Shown one piece after another: positions 1-9,769 of a stretch of DNA of 64,000 bases (its first letter is position 1; every line of letters begins with the position of its first letter). A model generated the notes under the pieces. The model made no database searches. It worked only from the letters and a program-made list of their open reading frames with translations, and was not told the DNA's origin. The position numbers and the translations under genes are program-made. Source of the stretch: Hydrogenedens sp964549105 (GTDB lineage Bacteria; Hydrogenedentota; Hydrogenedentia; Hydrogenedentales; Hydrogenedentaceae); the NCBI GenBank assembly GCA_964549105.1, contig CAZJTZ010000004.1, positions 98,580-162,579 of the forward strand. Reading direction: 5' to 3'.

Positions 1-3
1 AGG

Positions 4-729
4 ATGATAGAACTTGGAGTAAATATAGACCATGTTGCTACCCTGCGAGAAGCAAGGAAAGGGAAAGCCCCAGATGTTATAACTGCCGCCAAGATATGTG
101 AGATAGCGGGTGCTCACCAGATTACAGTTCATCTGAGACAGGACCGAAGGCATATTCAGGATAGAGATGTAGAAAATCTTAAAGCAGTTTTGCTTGTCCG
201 CCTGAACCTTGAAATGGCAGCCGTGCCGGAAATTATAGAGATAGCCCATCAGATTGTCCCATCTTCCGTTTGCCTCGTTCCAGAAAATAGGCAAGAAATT
301 ACGACGGAAGGGGGGTTGGATGTTGCGGGACAGGAGAAAGGGTTAAGAGAGGTTGTGGAAGGGATGCACAAAAAAGGGATTAAAGTCAGTATGTTTATTG
401 ACCCTGAACCAGAACAAATTCGTGCCAGTGCGAATATCGGTGCGGATAGTGTGGAATTGCATACAGGGGCTTACGCTAATGCCACTGGAGCACAAGTTTA
501 TAAAGAGTTAGAACGATTGTGTGAAGCAAGTAAAATAGCAACACAATTGGGATTGGCTTTTCATGCGGGTCATGGATTGACAGTGCGGAACCTCGAGCCT
601 GTAGCAAAAATTCCTGGTTTAAGAGAGGTGAATATTGGACATGACATTATAGCCCGTTCCATTTTTATAGGATTGGATGCCGCAGTAAAGGAAATATTGG
701 CGGTGTTGGAGAAGGTTAATTATAAGTGA
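4..729 (+). CDS. pdxJ: Pyridoxine 5'-phosphate synthase PdxJ
   Basis: Cytosolic TIM-barrel enzyme that condenses 3-amino-2-oxopropyl phosphate with 1-deoxy-D-xylulose 5-phosphate to give pyridoxine 5'-phosphate, the last ring-forming step of DXP-dependent vitamin B6 synthesis. The 241-residue length is normal for the family. Visible family motifs are the N-terminal VNIDHVATLREAR, the HLRQDRRHIQDRD phosphate/substrate loop near residue 45, and HAGHGL near residue 195. The start ATG lies three bases into the window, with only AGG of the ribosome-binding site visible. The stop overlaps the start of the following glycosyltransferase (GTGA), so this gene heads or sits inside an operon. Assignment is secure. 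Confidence 0.97.
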   Translation: MIELGVNIDHVATLREARKGKAPDVITAAKICEIAGAHQITVHLRQDRRHIQDRDVENLKAVLLVRLNLEMAAVPEIIEIAHQIVPSSVCLVPENRQEITTEGGLDVAGQEKGLREVVEGMHKKGIKVSMFIDPEPEQIRASANIGADSVELHTGAYANATGAQVYKELERLCEASKIATQLGLAFHAGHGLTVRNLEPVAKIPGLREVNIGHDIIARSIFIGLDAAVKEILAVLEKVNYK

Positions 730-1883
730 TGGAATCAAAAGGAAAAATAACTCTTTTAAATGTTTTACATGAGCCATTTGATAAAAGGATGTATTATAAA
801 TTAGCGAGTAGTTTCATTAAGGAGGGGTATGAAGTTTGCTCAATTTGTCCTTATGCCGATGAATCTGTTCTGGAAAGCGATATAGGGGTTCGGTTTATTA
901 CATTTTCTCGTAAGAAAGGTTGGTGGAATCGAATAAAGTCAGTATATACGCTTTTTAAGTTGGGGAAAGGAGTTCCTACGGATGTTTATATAGCCCCAGA
1001 GCCTGAATCATGGGTTTCTGCTCTTATGATTAAATTATTCAAAGGGGGTAAAGTGGTATTTGATATGCACGAACATAATCCGAATAAAATGGCTCAATTT
1101 TTCCCCAAGTTTTTGCATAAGCCCATTGAATATATAACATTGAAGGTAATGAGATTATTTGCACGGTTCACTGACTTAATAATTTTGACTCGCGAAAGTT
1201 TTGAACCTTTATGGAAAGGAATCTCTACGCCTCGTATTACCGTGCTTAATACAAACCATTTGCAACCTATTTGCTCTGATATACCACAATCATTGTTAGA
1301 AAAATATGCAAATATTCCCACAATTATTCATCAAGGGGTTTTTGGCACGATTCGTGGCTCTTACCAATTATTAGAAGCAATGGAAATAGCGGTAAAAGAG
1401 ATACCGTCTTTATGTTGCATTATTCTTGGTGAGTATATCTATGGAAGTGAGGAAGAATATCGGAAAGCAATTCATGATAAGAAATTAGACGAACATATAC
1501 ATTTACTAGGTGTTGTGCCGTTTGAAGAAGTTCCTAAATACATACGGGTTTCAAAGATTGGGCTAATCCTTTTTCAGCCTGGTTTCTCAAATCACACATT
1601 AGCAATGCCTCATAAATTATTCGATTATATGCGTGAAGAAGTTCCTGTCATTGTTCCCGATTTTGCAATTGAAGTGGCTAAAATTGTTAAGGAAAGCGAA
1701 TGTGGCTTGTGTATAGATGTAACCAGTCCGAAAACCATTGCTGATGCAATTGTTTCCTTACTCCGTAATCCTGAAGAGGCAAATCGTTTAGGAAAAAATG
1801 GGCGAAAAGCAGTTGAAATCAGGTATAATTGGCAAAAAGAAGAACAAGTTTTATTGGATGCTGTAAATCGGCTTCTATCATAG
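726..1883 (+). CDS. GT4-like glycosyltransferase
   Basis: A 385-residue protein with the two-Rossmann-fold layout of GT-B glycosyltransferases. The N-terminal half carries an acceptor-side domain (FDKRMYYKLASSFIKEGYEV near residues 18-37). The C-terminal half (about 190-370) resembles the Glycos_transf_1 domain, with MPHKLFDYM near 298 and a nucleotide-sugar-binding region after it. It probably adds a sugar to a cell-surface glycan or LPS; donor and acceptor cannot be read. Start is GTG at 726 overlapping the pdxJ stop, or ATG at 729; a GGAGAAGG run lies 10-13 bases upstream. No signal peptide, so cytosolic or membrane-associated. Confidence 0.8.
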   Translation: MMESKGKITLLNVLHEPFDKRMYYKLASSFIKEGYEVCSICPYADESVLESDIGVRFITFSRKKGWWNRIKSVYTLFKLGKGVPTDVYIAPEPESWVSALMIKLFKGGKVVFDMHEHNPNKMAQFFPKFLHKPIEYITLKVMRLFARFTDLIILTRESFEPLWKGISTPRITVLNTNHLQPICSDIPQSLLEKYANIPTIIHQGVFGTIRGSYQLLEAMEIAVKEIPSLCCIILGEYIYGSEEEYRKAIHDKKLDEHIHLLGVVPFEEVPKYIRVSKIGLILFQPGFSNHTLAMPHKLFDYMREEVPVIVPDFAIEVAKIVKESECGLCIDVTSPKTIADAIVSLLRNPEEANRLGKNGRKAVEIRYNWQKEEQVLLDAVNRLLS

Positions 1884-1929
1884 AGATACTTGATAAGTTT
1901 GTTTTTTTTGGAAATACAAAGGTAATTTT

Positions 1930-2562
1930 ATGCGTTTAAAATTTGACATACATACACATACAAATGCTTATTCATCATGTAGTTTAATGGAACCTAAAGA
2001 ATTAGTAGAAAGTGCCATAATGGCTGGTTTAGATGGAGTAGTTATAACAGAACATCATTACCAATGGACAGATAAAGAGATAGAAGAATTGAAGCAAAAA
2101 GTTTCTACCAATGGTTTAATTATATTGCCAGGTGCTGAAATAACTACCGATGCAGGAGATATACTTGTTTATGGCTTGCCCAATAGTACTATTTCAGGGT
2201 GGGAAAGAGGTATTTCAGCAGAGGAGGTAGTTTCTGAGGTAGAGAAAAGAAGCGCATTTTGTATATCAGCACATCCGACACGAAGGTATCATCATTTTGA
2301 CCATCGCTTGGAAACATTGTCTATACCTGCAATGGAAGTAATGAGTGTGAATATGAACATGGAAGAACAAGAACAGGCAAAGACCTGGGCGAAGAAGTTG
2401 AGTCGAGTTCAAGTTTGTGCCAGTGATGCTCATCAGGCTTCTTGTGTGGGTAAGTATTGGATAGAGGTTGAGTCCGAAAATCCTAATCAGAAAGGTTTTT
2501 TATTAGCATTAAAAGAAAAGCGTTTTCACATGGGTTCGCAGTTTTTAAAAGTGTGGAATTAA
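1930..2562 (+). CDS. PHP-domain metal-dependent phosphoesterase
   Basis: A 210-residue PHP (polymerase and histidinol phosphatase) domain protein. The metal-binding motifs are visible: FDIHTHTNAYSSC at the N-terminus (HxH), ITEHH near residue 40, SAHPTRRYHHFDHR near 115 and ASDAHQ near 165. Stand-alone PHP proteins of this type hydrolyse phosphoesters such as nucleoside 3',5'-bisphosphates or histidinol phosphate; the substrate cannot be read here. It sits 46 bases after the glycosyltransferase and 7 bases before lepB, so it is part of the same operon. Confidence 0.8.
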   Translation: MRLKFDIHTHTNAYSSCSLMEPKELVESAIMAGLDGVVITEHHYQWTDKEIEELKQKVSTNGLIILPGAEITTDAGDILVYGLPNSTISGWERGISAEEVVSEVEKRSAFCISAHPTRRYHHFDHRLETLSIPAMEVMSVNMNMEEQEQAKTWAKKLSRVQVCASDAHQASCVGKYWIEVESENPNQKGFLLALKEKRFHMGSQFLKVWN

Positions 2563-2569
2563 TAATTCG

Positions 2570-3241
2570 ATGAGTTACGAAACAGAAAAATTAAACAACA
2601 ATCAGAATTTGCACGAGACAGCAGAGGACAAAAAAATCTCTTTGCTGAGTGAAGTATTCTCTTTTATTAAAATACTAATTCTATGTCTTTTTTGTGTTTG
2701 GTTTATTCATTCATTTATTGTTGAAGGATATGAGGTCTGGGGTCCTTCTATGATGGAGACATTAAACGAAGGTGACCGTATTCTCGTATTTAAATTGCCA
2801 TGTGTTTTAAGAAGGTTTTCATTTTTACCAGAACGATGGAGGATACATGAAGGCGACATCATTGTTTTTGAGGGGGTAAAGGAAGATGACAGGCGGTATG
2901 TGAAGCGCGTGATTTCAATGGTCCCTTCAGATTTTTCAGATAAAGCAGTAGTTAACGCGTCAAATAATGTATCTCAAGATGTTCTGCAGAAAAAAGTTGA
3001 GTATTCAAGAGATAGAGTTTATATTAATAACCATTTGCTTGATGAACCATATCTTGATTCTAAATTAAAGAATTCTAATGATGAAGACCTTGTTTTCTTA
3101 CGCCCGGGAGAGTGTTATGTCCTGGGGGATAATCGTAAGATTAGTAAAGATAGTCGTTTTTTTGGTCCAATAACTGAAGACCAAATTGTAGGGAAAGTAG
3201 TATTTCGTTTTTGGCCACTGAATAAGATGGGTTGGTTGTGA
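2570..3241 (+). CDS. lepB: Signal peptidase I
   Basis: Membrane-bound serine protease of the S26 family that removes signal peptides from secreted proteins. One transmembrane segment lies at about residues 28-50. The catalytic Ser is in the box GPSMMETLNEGDRILVFK (about 60-77), the catalytic Lys in RRYVKRVIS (about 107-115), and the late conserved box is GDNRKISKDSRFFG (about 184-197). At 223 residues it is a normal size. The N-terminal tail of about 27 polar residues is cytoplasmic. The final codons overlap the start of the next gene. The many secreted proteins in this window are expected substrates. Confidence 0.93.
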   Translation: MSYETEKLNNNQNLHETAEDKKISLLSEVFSFIKILILCLFCVWFIHSFIVEGYEVWGPSMMETLNEGDRILVFKLPCVLRRFSFLPERWRIHEGDIIVFEGVKEDDRRYVKRVISMVPSDFSDKAVVNASNNVSQDVLQKKVEYSRDRVYINNHLLDEPYLDSKLKNSNDEDLVFLRPGECYVLGDNRKISKDSRFFGPITEDQIVGKVVFRFWPLNKMGWL

Positions 3242-3987
3242 AATTTGACTTAATTCTATCAGATATTCATTTGAAAGTTGGGGAATCACACTCTTTCCGT
3301 CGTAAGGAATTTGAAGATTTTTTAAGAAGCCTAAAACAAAATCCACCTCGTAAAATTGTGTGCCTGGGTGATATTTTTGATTTCTGGTTTGAATATAAAC
3401 ATGTACTCTTTTCTGGATATTTTGATATTTTGAATGCTTTTTATGAACTTTATCGTGATGGGGTTTCTTTATTCTTTATTGGTGGGAATCATGATTTTTG
3501 GGCAGGGAAAACATTAGAGCAAGTAGGTTTTCATATTTTAAGTTCAGGTGATACTCTGGACTTTGATGGCTACAAAATGATGCTTATTCACGGTGATGGT
3601 CTGAATAAGTCAGACTGGGGCTATCGTTTTTTTAAGACTATTTCAAGAAATAGTATCTTGATTCATGCCTTTCGATTGTTGCATCCCGATTGGGCGATGG
3701 GGTTAGCACAACTTTTGAGTAAAGGGAGTCGTGAAATGCAAAAAGGAAATGCTAATCACCACCGTGAAGCAGAAGCGATAAAATCTTATGCAATGGAGAT
3801 ATTACAGCAATCCGATTGTGATGGAGTTATAGCAGGACACTGCCATCAGCCTGAATGTTCTTTACTGCAAATAGGGAATCGCCAATGTTGGTATATAAAT
3901 TCCGGAGATTGGATTGAGCATAAAACTTTTGTCAAATGGGATGGCGAAAAATTTTACCTTTGTAATTGGGGTGTAGATAGCCTTTAA
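3238..3987 (+). CDS. lpxH: LpxH-like UDP-2,3-diacylglucosamine pyrophosphohydrolase
   Basis: Calcineurin-like metallophosphoesterase of about 250 residues. All metal-ligand blocks are visible: DLILSDIHLK at the N-terminus, GDIFDFWFEY near 45, GGNHDFW near 83, HGDG near 120 and AGHCHQPE near 200. The DFWFEY context and the length fit the LpxH/LpxH2 family, which cleaves UDP-2,3-diacylglucosamine to lipid X in lipid A synthesis, pointing to an LPS-bearing outer membrane. A GTG start at 3238 overlaps the lepB stop (GTGA); a TTG six bases upstream is the alternative. The exact substrate is family inference. Confidence 0.75.
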   Translation: MKFDLILSDIHLKVGESHSFRRKEFEDFLRSLKQNPPRKIVCLGDIFDFWFEYKHVLFSGYFDILNAFYELYRDGVSLFFIGGNHDFWAGKTLEQVGFHILSSGDTLDFDGYKMMLIHGDGLNKSDWGYRFFKTISRNSILIHAFRLLHPDWAMGLAQLLSKGSREMQKGNANHHREAEAIKSYAMEILQQSDCDGVIAGHCHQPECSLLQIGNRQCWYINSGDWIEHKTFVKWDGEKFYLCNWGVDSL

Positions 3988-4035
3988 TTCCTGTAATCTA
4001 GATAAACAGAAGATATTTTAATTGTGCAAAGTTTT

Positions 4036-7014
4036 TTAATCATTTGTTTTTTTCTTAAAGCCTACACTTTTGGGACCTGGTATGGGAGTTGTTTGGATAG
4101 GTATGGGCTTGGGCTGTTCCTGTGTAGTTTTTACCTCTTGTTGGGATAAGTCTTCTGTATTCTGTGGAGGAATAATCTTTGGTGTTTCTTGGGGTCTGGG
4201 TGTAGAAACGATGTTAGAAGGAACAGGGATTTTTGTGGCAGGAACAGGAGAAGTCATTGCTTTTTGATTCTGTCGTGCTTTTAGCATTTCTTCAATACAT
4301 TCGCCAATCTCAATACGCTTGGAAAGAAGCAAATCAGGATTTCTTGAAAAGTTGATAAGGTCAGGACAGAATTCTTTGAAATCATATATTTTTTCTGCTC
4401 TTTGTAAAAGTTCAGGATTACGGCCACTATCTTTAAGTTCTTTTAATAATTGATAAAAGATATTGAGGTAATCATAATCTTCAATGCCATCACGAATAAT
4501 TTCCCAACGAATGGAGTTGATAGGTCCCTCTGCACCTGGATATACAAGGAATCCATCGCCATTGGTGGGTATTACATCAAGAGGGCATGCTTCTGGATTT
4601 TTTTCTTTGGAATAGTTAATACACCAGTAGTGCATTCCTTTAATTCCTAACATCCATGTTTGCCAGAAAAGGATTCGATGTTCCATGCCTGCGAAGTCTA
4701 AGAAAAAATTGGCATAAGGGCGAGGAGGTGCATGATTTACACACCACCAGATTTCTTTACCTTTCTGAATTTGTTCTAAGATATATTTGTTGTAAGGTGT
4801 ATCCATTACTGGACTGTGGATACACCATATATCTACATTTTCCGGCAGTATGGGATTTAAGCCGCGTATAGTTATCATAAGAGGGAGTTCAGGAGCCAAG
4901 AGTTTCCATTGGGTTATAAGATTGACTAAAGTCTCTTTATCCTTCTCTTCTGGAAATTCCCAGAGAGGGACATATACATATTTCAAAAGGTTATTTTTTT
5001 GAAGAAATGAATAAAGGACTTTCAATTGTTCAGGTTGTTCTATCAATTTGGGTGGAATTGTAAAACTAATGATACCTTCCTTCTGTAATCTTTGTATTTT
5101 GGGTAATATGTTGGATAATTCTTGTTCATAGTTTGGCGTTTGCGGAAGGGGAAGTTGTGTAAGTTCTCGTAGTGTAACACGGTGTTCAATGGCATTTTCT
5201 AAATATAGGGACGCAGTAGCAGAGGCATCAGGTTTTTTTCCGGAGAGGATTTGGGCACTTTTCAAAGCATTTTCCCAGGAAAAGCCGAACTCTGTTTTCA
5301 AGGTAGGTGCATCCGGTAAAGCAAATTCAAATACTCGTATATTTAGTTCTATTTCAATTGGGTCAAAGTGGCTACCTTGTAGTTCTAAAGTTCCTTCATA
5401 CTCACCGGGAGGTAAACTTTCGGGGGCGTATAATGTTAACCAAAAAGAGGAGGTCGTTTGTGTCGGAACTTTCAAAGCAGTTGATGGTTTTAGGCTGTCA
5501 GGCCAATAACCCGTAGGACCTTCATAGTAAGAAGGAATAACGACATGGTGATACTTTTCCTCATAAATTGAAATAACATCCTTAGGGAAAGAAACACCTG
5601 TTTTTTTGTTCTTTAATTCTGATAATAGAATTTGTGCAGAACACATTTCTGTTCCGTTGTTTCGCAGTGCAACCTGAAACGATTCTCTTTCGCGTCGAGC
5701 AAGGGAGATGTTAAAAGATGTTTCGTTTTGTTCAGCCGGTTCAGGGTCATCCTCAGGAAATATTTTAAATAATGAAGATTCTATCCAAACTTTTGTATTT
5801 GAATTTTTAAGTAAGAGATTTCTAATCAATTTTCGAGGCCCTTTATCTAACGCTTTAGGTGCATCAGTCCAGGGAGGGAAAGTCTCTTCGTTTGAAGAAG
5901 GTAAATCTTCAGGTTTACCCACGATAAATTGTGTATCTATACCTCCATGAGGAGAACCCGTTTCTTTTCCAAGATAATAAGGTTTCCCATTTTGTTCTAA
6001 TTGAGCCAGAAAATCATACCTTCCCGGTCCAGGTGCTTTCCATTCATAAGTGCAACGAATAAGCAGATTGGGTTGGAAATCGAATTTTTTTGTGGGTAAT
6101 CGCCACACTTTTCCGTCGGCGGCAAGGACACGAGATTGAATTCGCATGTCCTTAAAATCACGGTTAGGTGATAGTAATAGAATTAATTTTCCATCTTCAC
6201 TATAATCGAGTTGACATGCAACTTCTTCAGAGGCAAAATTTACATGACGAAGTCCTCGAACTATAGACAGTTTATAGGTGGTTGACCATGTATCACCAAC
6301 TTTTAATAAAGTTGGGATGAACCAGGATTGAATGCCCTGTTTGTTTTCCTTTGTTTCCCATACAGCCAGAAAGGAATGAAGTATATCTGCATGAAAAAGA
6401 AGGCAAACATTTTCAAGGAGTTCAGGGTCGGTATAGGCAGCCCAGTTACGAGCAGCAAGCAAGTGTCTACTCGAATCCACAGAGATTATCCCTTCTGTAG
6501 TAGGTAATTCTAACCGGTCGGTTTCATTCCATTTACCACCCGGGTTGATAGAATTAGCCACCCAGGGGGCAATCCATTGTGTTTCTGTCCCTTCATTCTT
6601 TACATCCAGTTTTATTAAAAGACCTGCTTCATTAGGCAACAATTGCATCGTTCGCTTAACTTTTAAGCCTTGAATATTGGGTCCCTCACAATCGTAAGTA
6701 TATATTATTTTTGTCCCATCGGGAGCAGCAACAGATTCCCATTGTTCATTAATTTTGCGGTTTGGAACATAAAAACTACCTACTCCAAAACCTTCCTGAA
6801 ACATTCCCAAAGCCCCAGAAATATTATCAGGTGGATTTATCAATCCTAACTGTGAAATCACTCCTTGTTGAGATGGGTCTACTTTTAACCATAAGTATTG
6901 ATTTTTAATTTCCGTTTCAGTGGTTAAGTTCTCTGCAAAAATATTTGATAGAGTAAGTAAATATGTTAGAAATAAAAAGTATATGAAGACATGTCTTCTC
7001 GCTATAAATGGCAT
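4036..7014 (-). CDS. Secreted DUF4091 glycoside-hydrolase-like protein
   Basis: A 992-residue secreted protein with a signal peptide at 1-27 (ending IFAEN). The middle holds beta-sandwich-like segments, then a region that looks like a TIM barrel (about 560-830). The C-terminal DUF4091 signature is clear: SIRWEIIRDGIEDYDYL near residue 845. DUF4091 proteins are glycoside-hydrolase-like, but most have no proven activity. A Pro/Thr/Gln-rich tail of about 80 residues follows the DUF4091 block and ends in a short basic stretch. The gene is convergent with the lpxH operon and divergent from the dehydrogenase pair. A second DUF4091 protein lies at 42956-46003. Confidence 0.75.
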   Translation of the reverse strand: MPFIARRHVFIYFLFLTYLLTLSNIFAENLTTETEIKNQYLWLKVDPSQQGVISQLGLINPPDNISGALGMFQEGFGVGSFYVPNRKINEQWESVAAPDGTKIIYTYDCEGPNIQGLKVKRTMQLLPNEAGLLIKLDVKNEGTETQWIAPWVANSINPGGKWNETDRLELPTTEGIISVDSSRHLLAARNWAAYTDPELLENVCLLFHADILHSFLAVWETKENKQGIQSWFIPTLLKVGDTWSTTYKLSIVRGLRHVNFASEEVACQLDYSEDGKLILLLSPNRDFKDMRIQSRVLAADGKVWRLPTKKFDFQPNLLIRCTYEWKAPGPGRYDFLAQLEQNGKPYYLGKETGSPHGGIDTQFIVGKPEDLPSSNEETFPPWTDAPKALDKGPRKLIRNLLLKNSNTKVWIESSLFKIFPEDDPEPAEQNETSFNISLARRERESFQVALRNNGTEMCSAQILLSELKNKKTGVSFPKDVISIYEEKYHHVVIPSYYEGPTGYWPDSLKPSTALKVPTQTTSSFWLTLYAPESLPPGEYEGTLELQGSHFDPIEIELNIRVFEFALPDAPTLKTEFGFSWENALKSAQILSGKKPDASATASLYLENAIEHRVTLRELTQLPLPQTPNYEQELSNILPKIQRLQKEGIISFTIPPKLIEQPEQLKVLYSFLQKNNLLKYVYVPLWEFPEEKDKETLVNLITQWKLLAPELPLMITIRGLNPILPENVDIWCIHSPVMDTPYNKYILEQIQKGKEIWWCVNHAPPRPYANFFLDFAGMEHRILFWQTWMLGIKGMHYWCINYSKEKNPEACPLDVIPTNGDGFLVYPGAEGPINSIRWEIIRDGIEDYDYLNIFYQLLKELKDSGRNPELLQRAEKIYDFKEFCPDLINFSRNPDLLLSKRIEIGECIEEMLKARQNQKAMTSPVPATKIPVPSNIVSTPRPQETPKIIPPQNTEDLSQQEVKTTQEQPKPIPIQTTPIPGPKSVGFKKKTND

Positions 7015-7260
7015 GTTTCTATCCTATTCTTTCTCCAATTCGTAGGTTTGTATATTTGAAAATATTATATAAAGAATATAAGTATAATGAATTTTTATCC
7101 TATATATCATTTTGACTATCTTTGAAATTGAGGAAAATCCTTATTCGTTTCGATTATAATAAAAGAAAACGGGGTATTATCCTTTAAGAATTTTGTTTTG
7201 AGCCATTTGAGAACAGTTTTAATTACCGTTTGTTATAGAAATAGGATTGGGAAAATAAGG
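7015..7260. promoter_or_regulatory. Divergent intergenic region between DUF4091 gene and dehydrogenases
   Basis: About 246 bases of AT-rich DNA separate two divergently transcribed genes, so promoters for both must lie here. An AGGA about nine bases before the DUF4091 ATG is a plausible ribosome-binding site. I see no clear operator palindrome or riboswitch. An in-frame TTG at 7198 would extend the dehydrogenase by 21 codons, but those codons do not look like the family N-terminus. Confidence 0.4.
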
Positions 7261-8307
7261 ATGAAAGCATTAAGATTATGTGCGCCGGGCGATATAAGGG
7301 TAGAAGATGTCCCCATACCCCTTCCTCGTGCAGATGAAGTTTTAATAAAAATATCTGCCTGTGGAATTTGTGGTTCGGATATTGCCAGAATATTCGAACA
7401 TGGAACTTATAAATATCCATTAACACCGGGTCATGAGTTTTCGGGGACTGTTGAAGATGTTGGGTCAGAAGTAGGTAAAGACTGGATTGGGAAACGAGTA
7501 GTTATTTATCCATTAATTCCTTGTAGACAATGTTCATCCTGTTATTCCGGGTTATATACTCAATGTTTGAACTATGATTATTTAGGTTCACGAAGAGATG
7601 GGGGGTTTGCAGAATTTGTCGTCGTTCCAGGAGATAATATTATCCCGGTGCCTGATGGGGTATCGTTAGAGATGGCGGCATTAACCGAGCCCTGTGCGGT
7701 TGCTTTACACGCAGTTCGGAAGGTGAAGATAAGTCCGGGTGATTCTGTCTTTGTGGTTGGGGCAGGCACAATAGGCATTTTGATTGCTTTGTGGGCTCGA
7801 ACAGCGGGTGCACAGGTATTTATGACAGATATTGTGGTAGATAAACTCCGATTTGCCCGCTCTCTGGGTTTCCTGCATCTTATTGATGCAAAACAAACGA
7901 TTCCCTCTGAATGGATAAAGCAGAAGGTTAAAAATGGTGTAGATACAATCTTTGAAGTGACAGGTCATCCTTCAGGATTGGAAACTGCCATAGAAAGTTG
8001 TCGTATCTCGGGTAATATAGTGTTGGTGGGCAATCCTGCTGTGGAGGAGATGAGATTAAAAGCAAAATGTTATGGCTTAATTTTACGAAAAGAATTGTCC
8101 ATAGTTGGGATATGGAACTCTCTAATAAATGAATATCCCAAAAATGAATGGCAGGTGGTTTTACAACAATTGAAACAAGAAGAAGACACTTATAAAAAAC
8201 TTATTACACATCAAGTTTCAATAGAAGAATTAAAGAATTTATTGACAGATATGTATCACAGAAAGGTTTTTCCAGTAAAGGCTATGTTTATAAATAAGGA
8301 GAAATGA
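7261..8307 (+). CDS. Zinc-dependent medium-chain dehydrogenase (sorbitol/threonine dehydrogenase-like)
   Basis: A 348-residue zinc alcohol dehydrogenase of the MDR superfamily. The catalytic-zinc motif CGICGSD is near residue 36, GHEFSG near 60, and the structural-zinc lobe CRQCSSCYSGLYTQC near 86-100. The NAD(P)-binding loop GAGTIG lies near 167. Family members oxidise polyols, sugars or amino-alcohols such as sorbitol, galactitol 1-phosphate and threonine. I start it at ATG 7261 because MKALRLCAPGD is the usual family N-terminus. It is translationally coupled to a paralogous dehydrogenase (ATGA overlap), suggesting joint use in sugar or polyol catabolism. Confidence 0.85.
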   Translation: MKALRLCAPGDIRVEDVPIPLPRADEVLIKISACGICGSDIARIFEHGTYKYPLTPGHEFSGTVEDVGSEVGKDWIGKRVVIYPLIPCRQCSSCYSGLYTQCLNYDYLGSRRDGGFAEFVVVPGDNIIPVPDGVSLEMAALTEPCAVALHAVRKVKISPGDSVFVVGAGTIGILIALWARTAGAQVFMTDIVVDKLRFARSLGFLHLIDAKQTIPSEWIKQKVKNGVDTIFEVTGHPSGLETAIESCRISGNIVLVGNPAVEEMRLKAKCYGLILRKELSIVGIWNSLINEYPKNEWQVVLQQLKQEEDTYKKLITHQVSIEELKNLLTDMYHRKVFPVKAMFINKEK

Positions 8308-9353
8308 AAATGTTAGCATTAGTATTAGAAGAAATTGGGAAATTAGTATTAAAATCGGTGCAAAAGCCGCAGGTGGTTCCCGGGTCTTTGTTGGTAAAAG
8401 TAAAATCTTGTGCTATTTGTGGGTCGGATTTGAGGATTATAGATGGTGGAAACACGCGTGTTACTCCTCCAACTATTTTAGGTCATGAAGCCTCAGGGGA
8501 AGTCATAGAAGTTGGAGAGGGTGTAACTCGATTTAAAGTAGGTGACCAAGTAGCAATAGGTTCAGATGTGCCCTGTGGTAGTTGTGTATACTGTGAGGCA
8601 GGGATTGGTAATGTGTGTCCTATTAATTATGCTATGGGTTACCAATTTCCGGGAAGTTTTGCAGAGTATGTATTTTTAAATCCATTAGTGGTTGAATATG
8701 GACCTGTTCATCTTATTCCGGAAAATGTATCCTTTGAAGAAGCGGCTCTGGCTGAACCCCTGGCTTGTTGTCTAAATGCTTTAGAATTATGTGGAGTCAA
8801 TTTGGGAGAAGATGTGGTTATTATTGGAGCAGGACCGATAGGCTGTATGTTGATGGAAGTGTCTAAGAAAATGGGGGCAGGGAAAGTAATTGCAGTAAAC
8901 CGTACAAGAAAGAGAGAAAATGTTGTTCAACAGGTGGCAGATGTAGTCGTATATACCTCTGAAGAAGATTTGGAAACTTGTATCCAGCAAGAAACAGGAG
9001 GTTTAGGAGCCGATGTAGTCTTAACGGCTTGTTCTTCTCCACAGGCACAAGCAGATGCACTAAAAATTGTGAGAAATAGAGGACGAGTAAATTTTTTTGG
9101 AGGATTACCTCCGGGAACACCCCCAACTTCTATTGATACAAATATGATTCATTACAAAGAATTGTTAATTACAGGAGCACATGGGTCTGTTCCGAGACAA
9201 CATCGGCAAGCATTGGAACTCATATCCCAGGGTGTTGTTAAAGTAAAAAAATACATATCTTCTATCTTTCCCCTAAAAGATGCTTTAGAGGCATTTCGGA
9301 AAGCAAGAGAAAAAAATGAAATGCGTATTTTTATCAATCCTGAAATAGGATAA
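8304..9353 (+). CDS. Second zinc-dependent medium-chain dehydrogenase
   Basis: A 349-residue paralogue of the preceding gene. It has CAICGSD (catalytic zinc) near residue 35, GHEASGEV near 57, a full structural-zinc lobe (CGSCVYCEAGIGNVC, about 90-104) and the Rossmann loop GAGPIG near 170. The late segment resembles sugar-alcohol dehydrogenases acting on phosphorylated or cyclic polyols. The start ATG overlaps the upstream stop, with AAGGAG at 8296-8301 as ribosome-binding site. The two dehydrogenases differ too much to be a recent duplication and probably act in one pathway. Substrate is unknown. Confidence 0.85.
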   Translation: MKMLALVLEEIGKLVLKSVQKPQVVPGSLLVKVKSCAICGSDLRIIDGGNTRVTPPTILGHEASGEVIEVGEGVTRFKVGDQVAIGSDVPCGSCVYCEAGIGNVCPINYAMGYQFPGSFAEYVFLNPLVVEYGPVHLIPENVSFEEAALAEPLACCLNALELCGVNLGEDVVIIGAGPIGCMLMEVSKKMGAGKVIAVNRTRKRENVVQQVADVVVYTSEEDLETCIQQETGGLGADVVLTACSSPQAQADALKIVRNRGRVNFFGGLPPGTPPTSIDTNMIHYKELLITGAHGSVPRQHRQALELISQGVVKVKKYISSIFPLKDALEAFRKAREKNEMRIFINPEIG

Positions 9354-9769
9354 GCCCCTATCTAAGAATAAATTGGCATTTATCCTTATACTGTTGCAAA
9401 GACTTAAAATCTTCTTAACTTCTTAAATCCTCTAATAAACAGCGGTGTCTTATCTCAAAAATAATTGATTTAAAAAATGTGATTTGTTAGAATGAAAAAG
9501 ATTTTTGTAATGAAATCTGTTTTTAGAAATACTAATTTAAAATTGAATTAAAGGCAGTATTTGAAATCTGAAAAGGTCATACTATATCAACGCAAGTATA
9601 CTTCCTGTTTTGTATGAGTTAGACCCTATCATTTTTTTGCTATCGTCTATAAAATTTATTGAAAAAATAGGGGTAGGTACTGAACGATGTCAATAGGGTT
9701 GAATAAGGGCTAAAGTGCGTGTATATGCTATCACACTGCTAAATCTTTACAATTGGAGGTTATAACACA
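9354..9769. other. Intergenic region upstream of the GLUG surface protein
   Basis: About 416 bases of AT-rich DNA with no recognisable gene, tRNA or repeat. The 3' end carries a strong ribosome-binding site, GGAGGT at 9755-9760, nine bases before the ATG of the surface protein, so its promoter is probably in this stretch. I see no convincing terminator for the dehydrogenase pair. Confidence 0.4.
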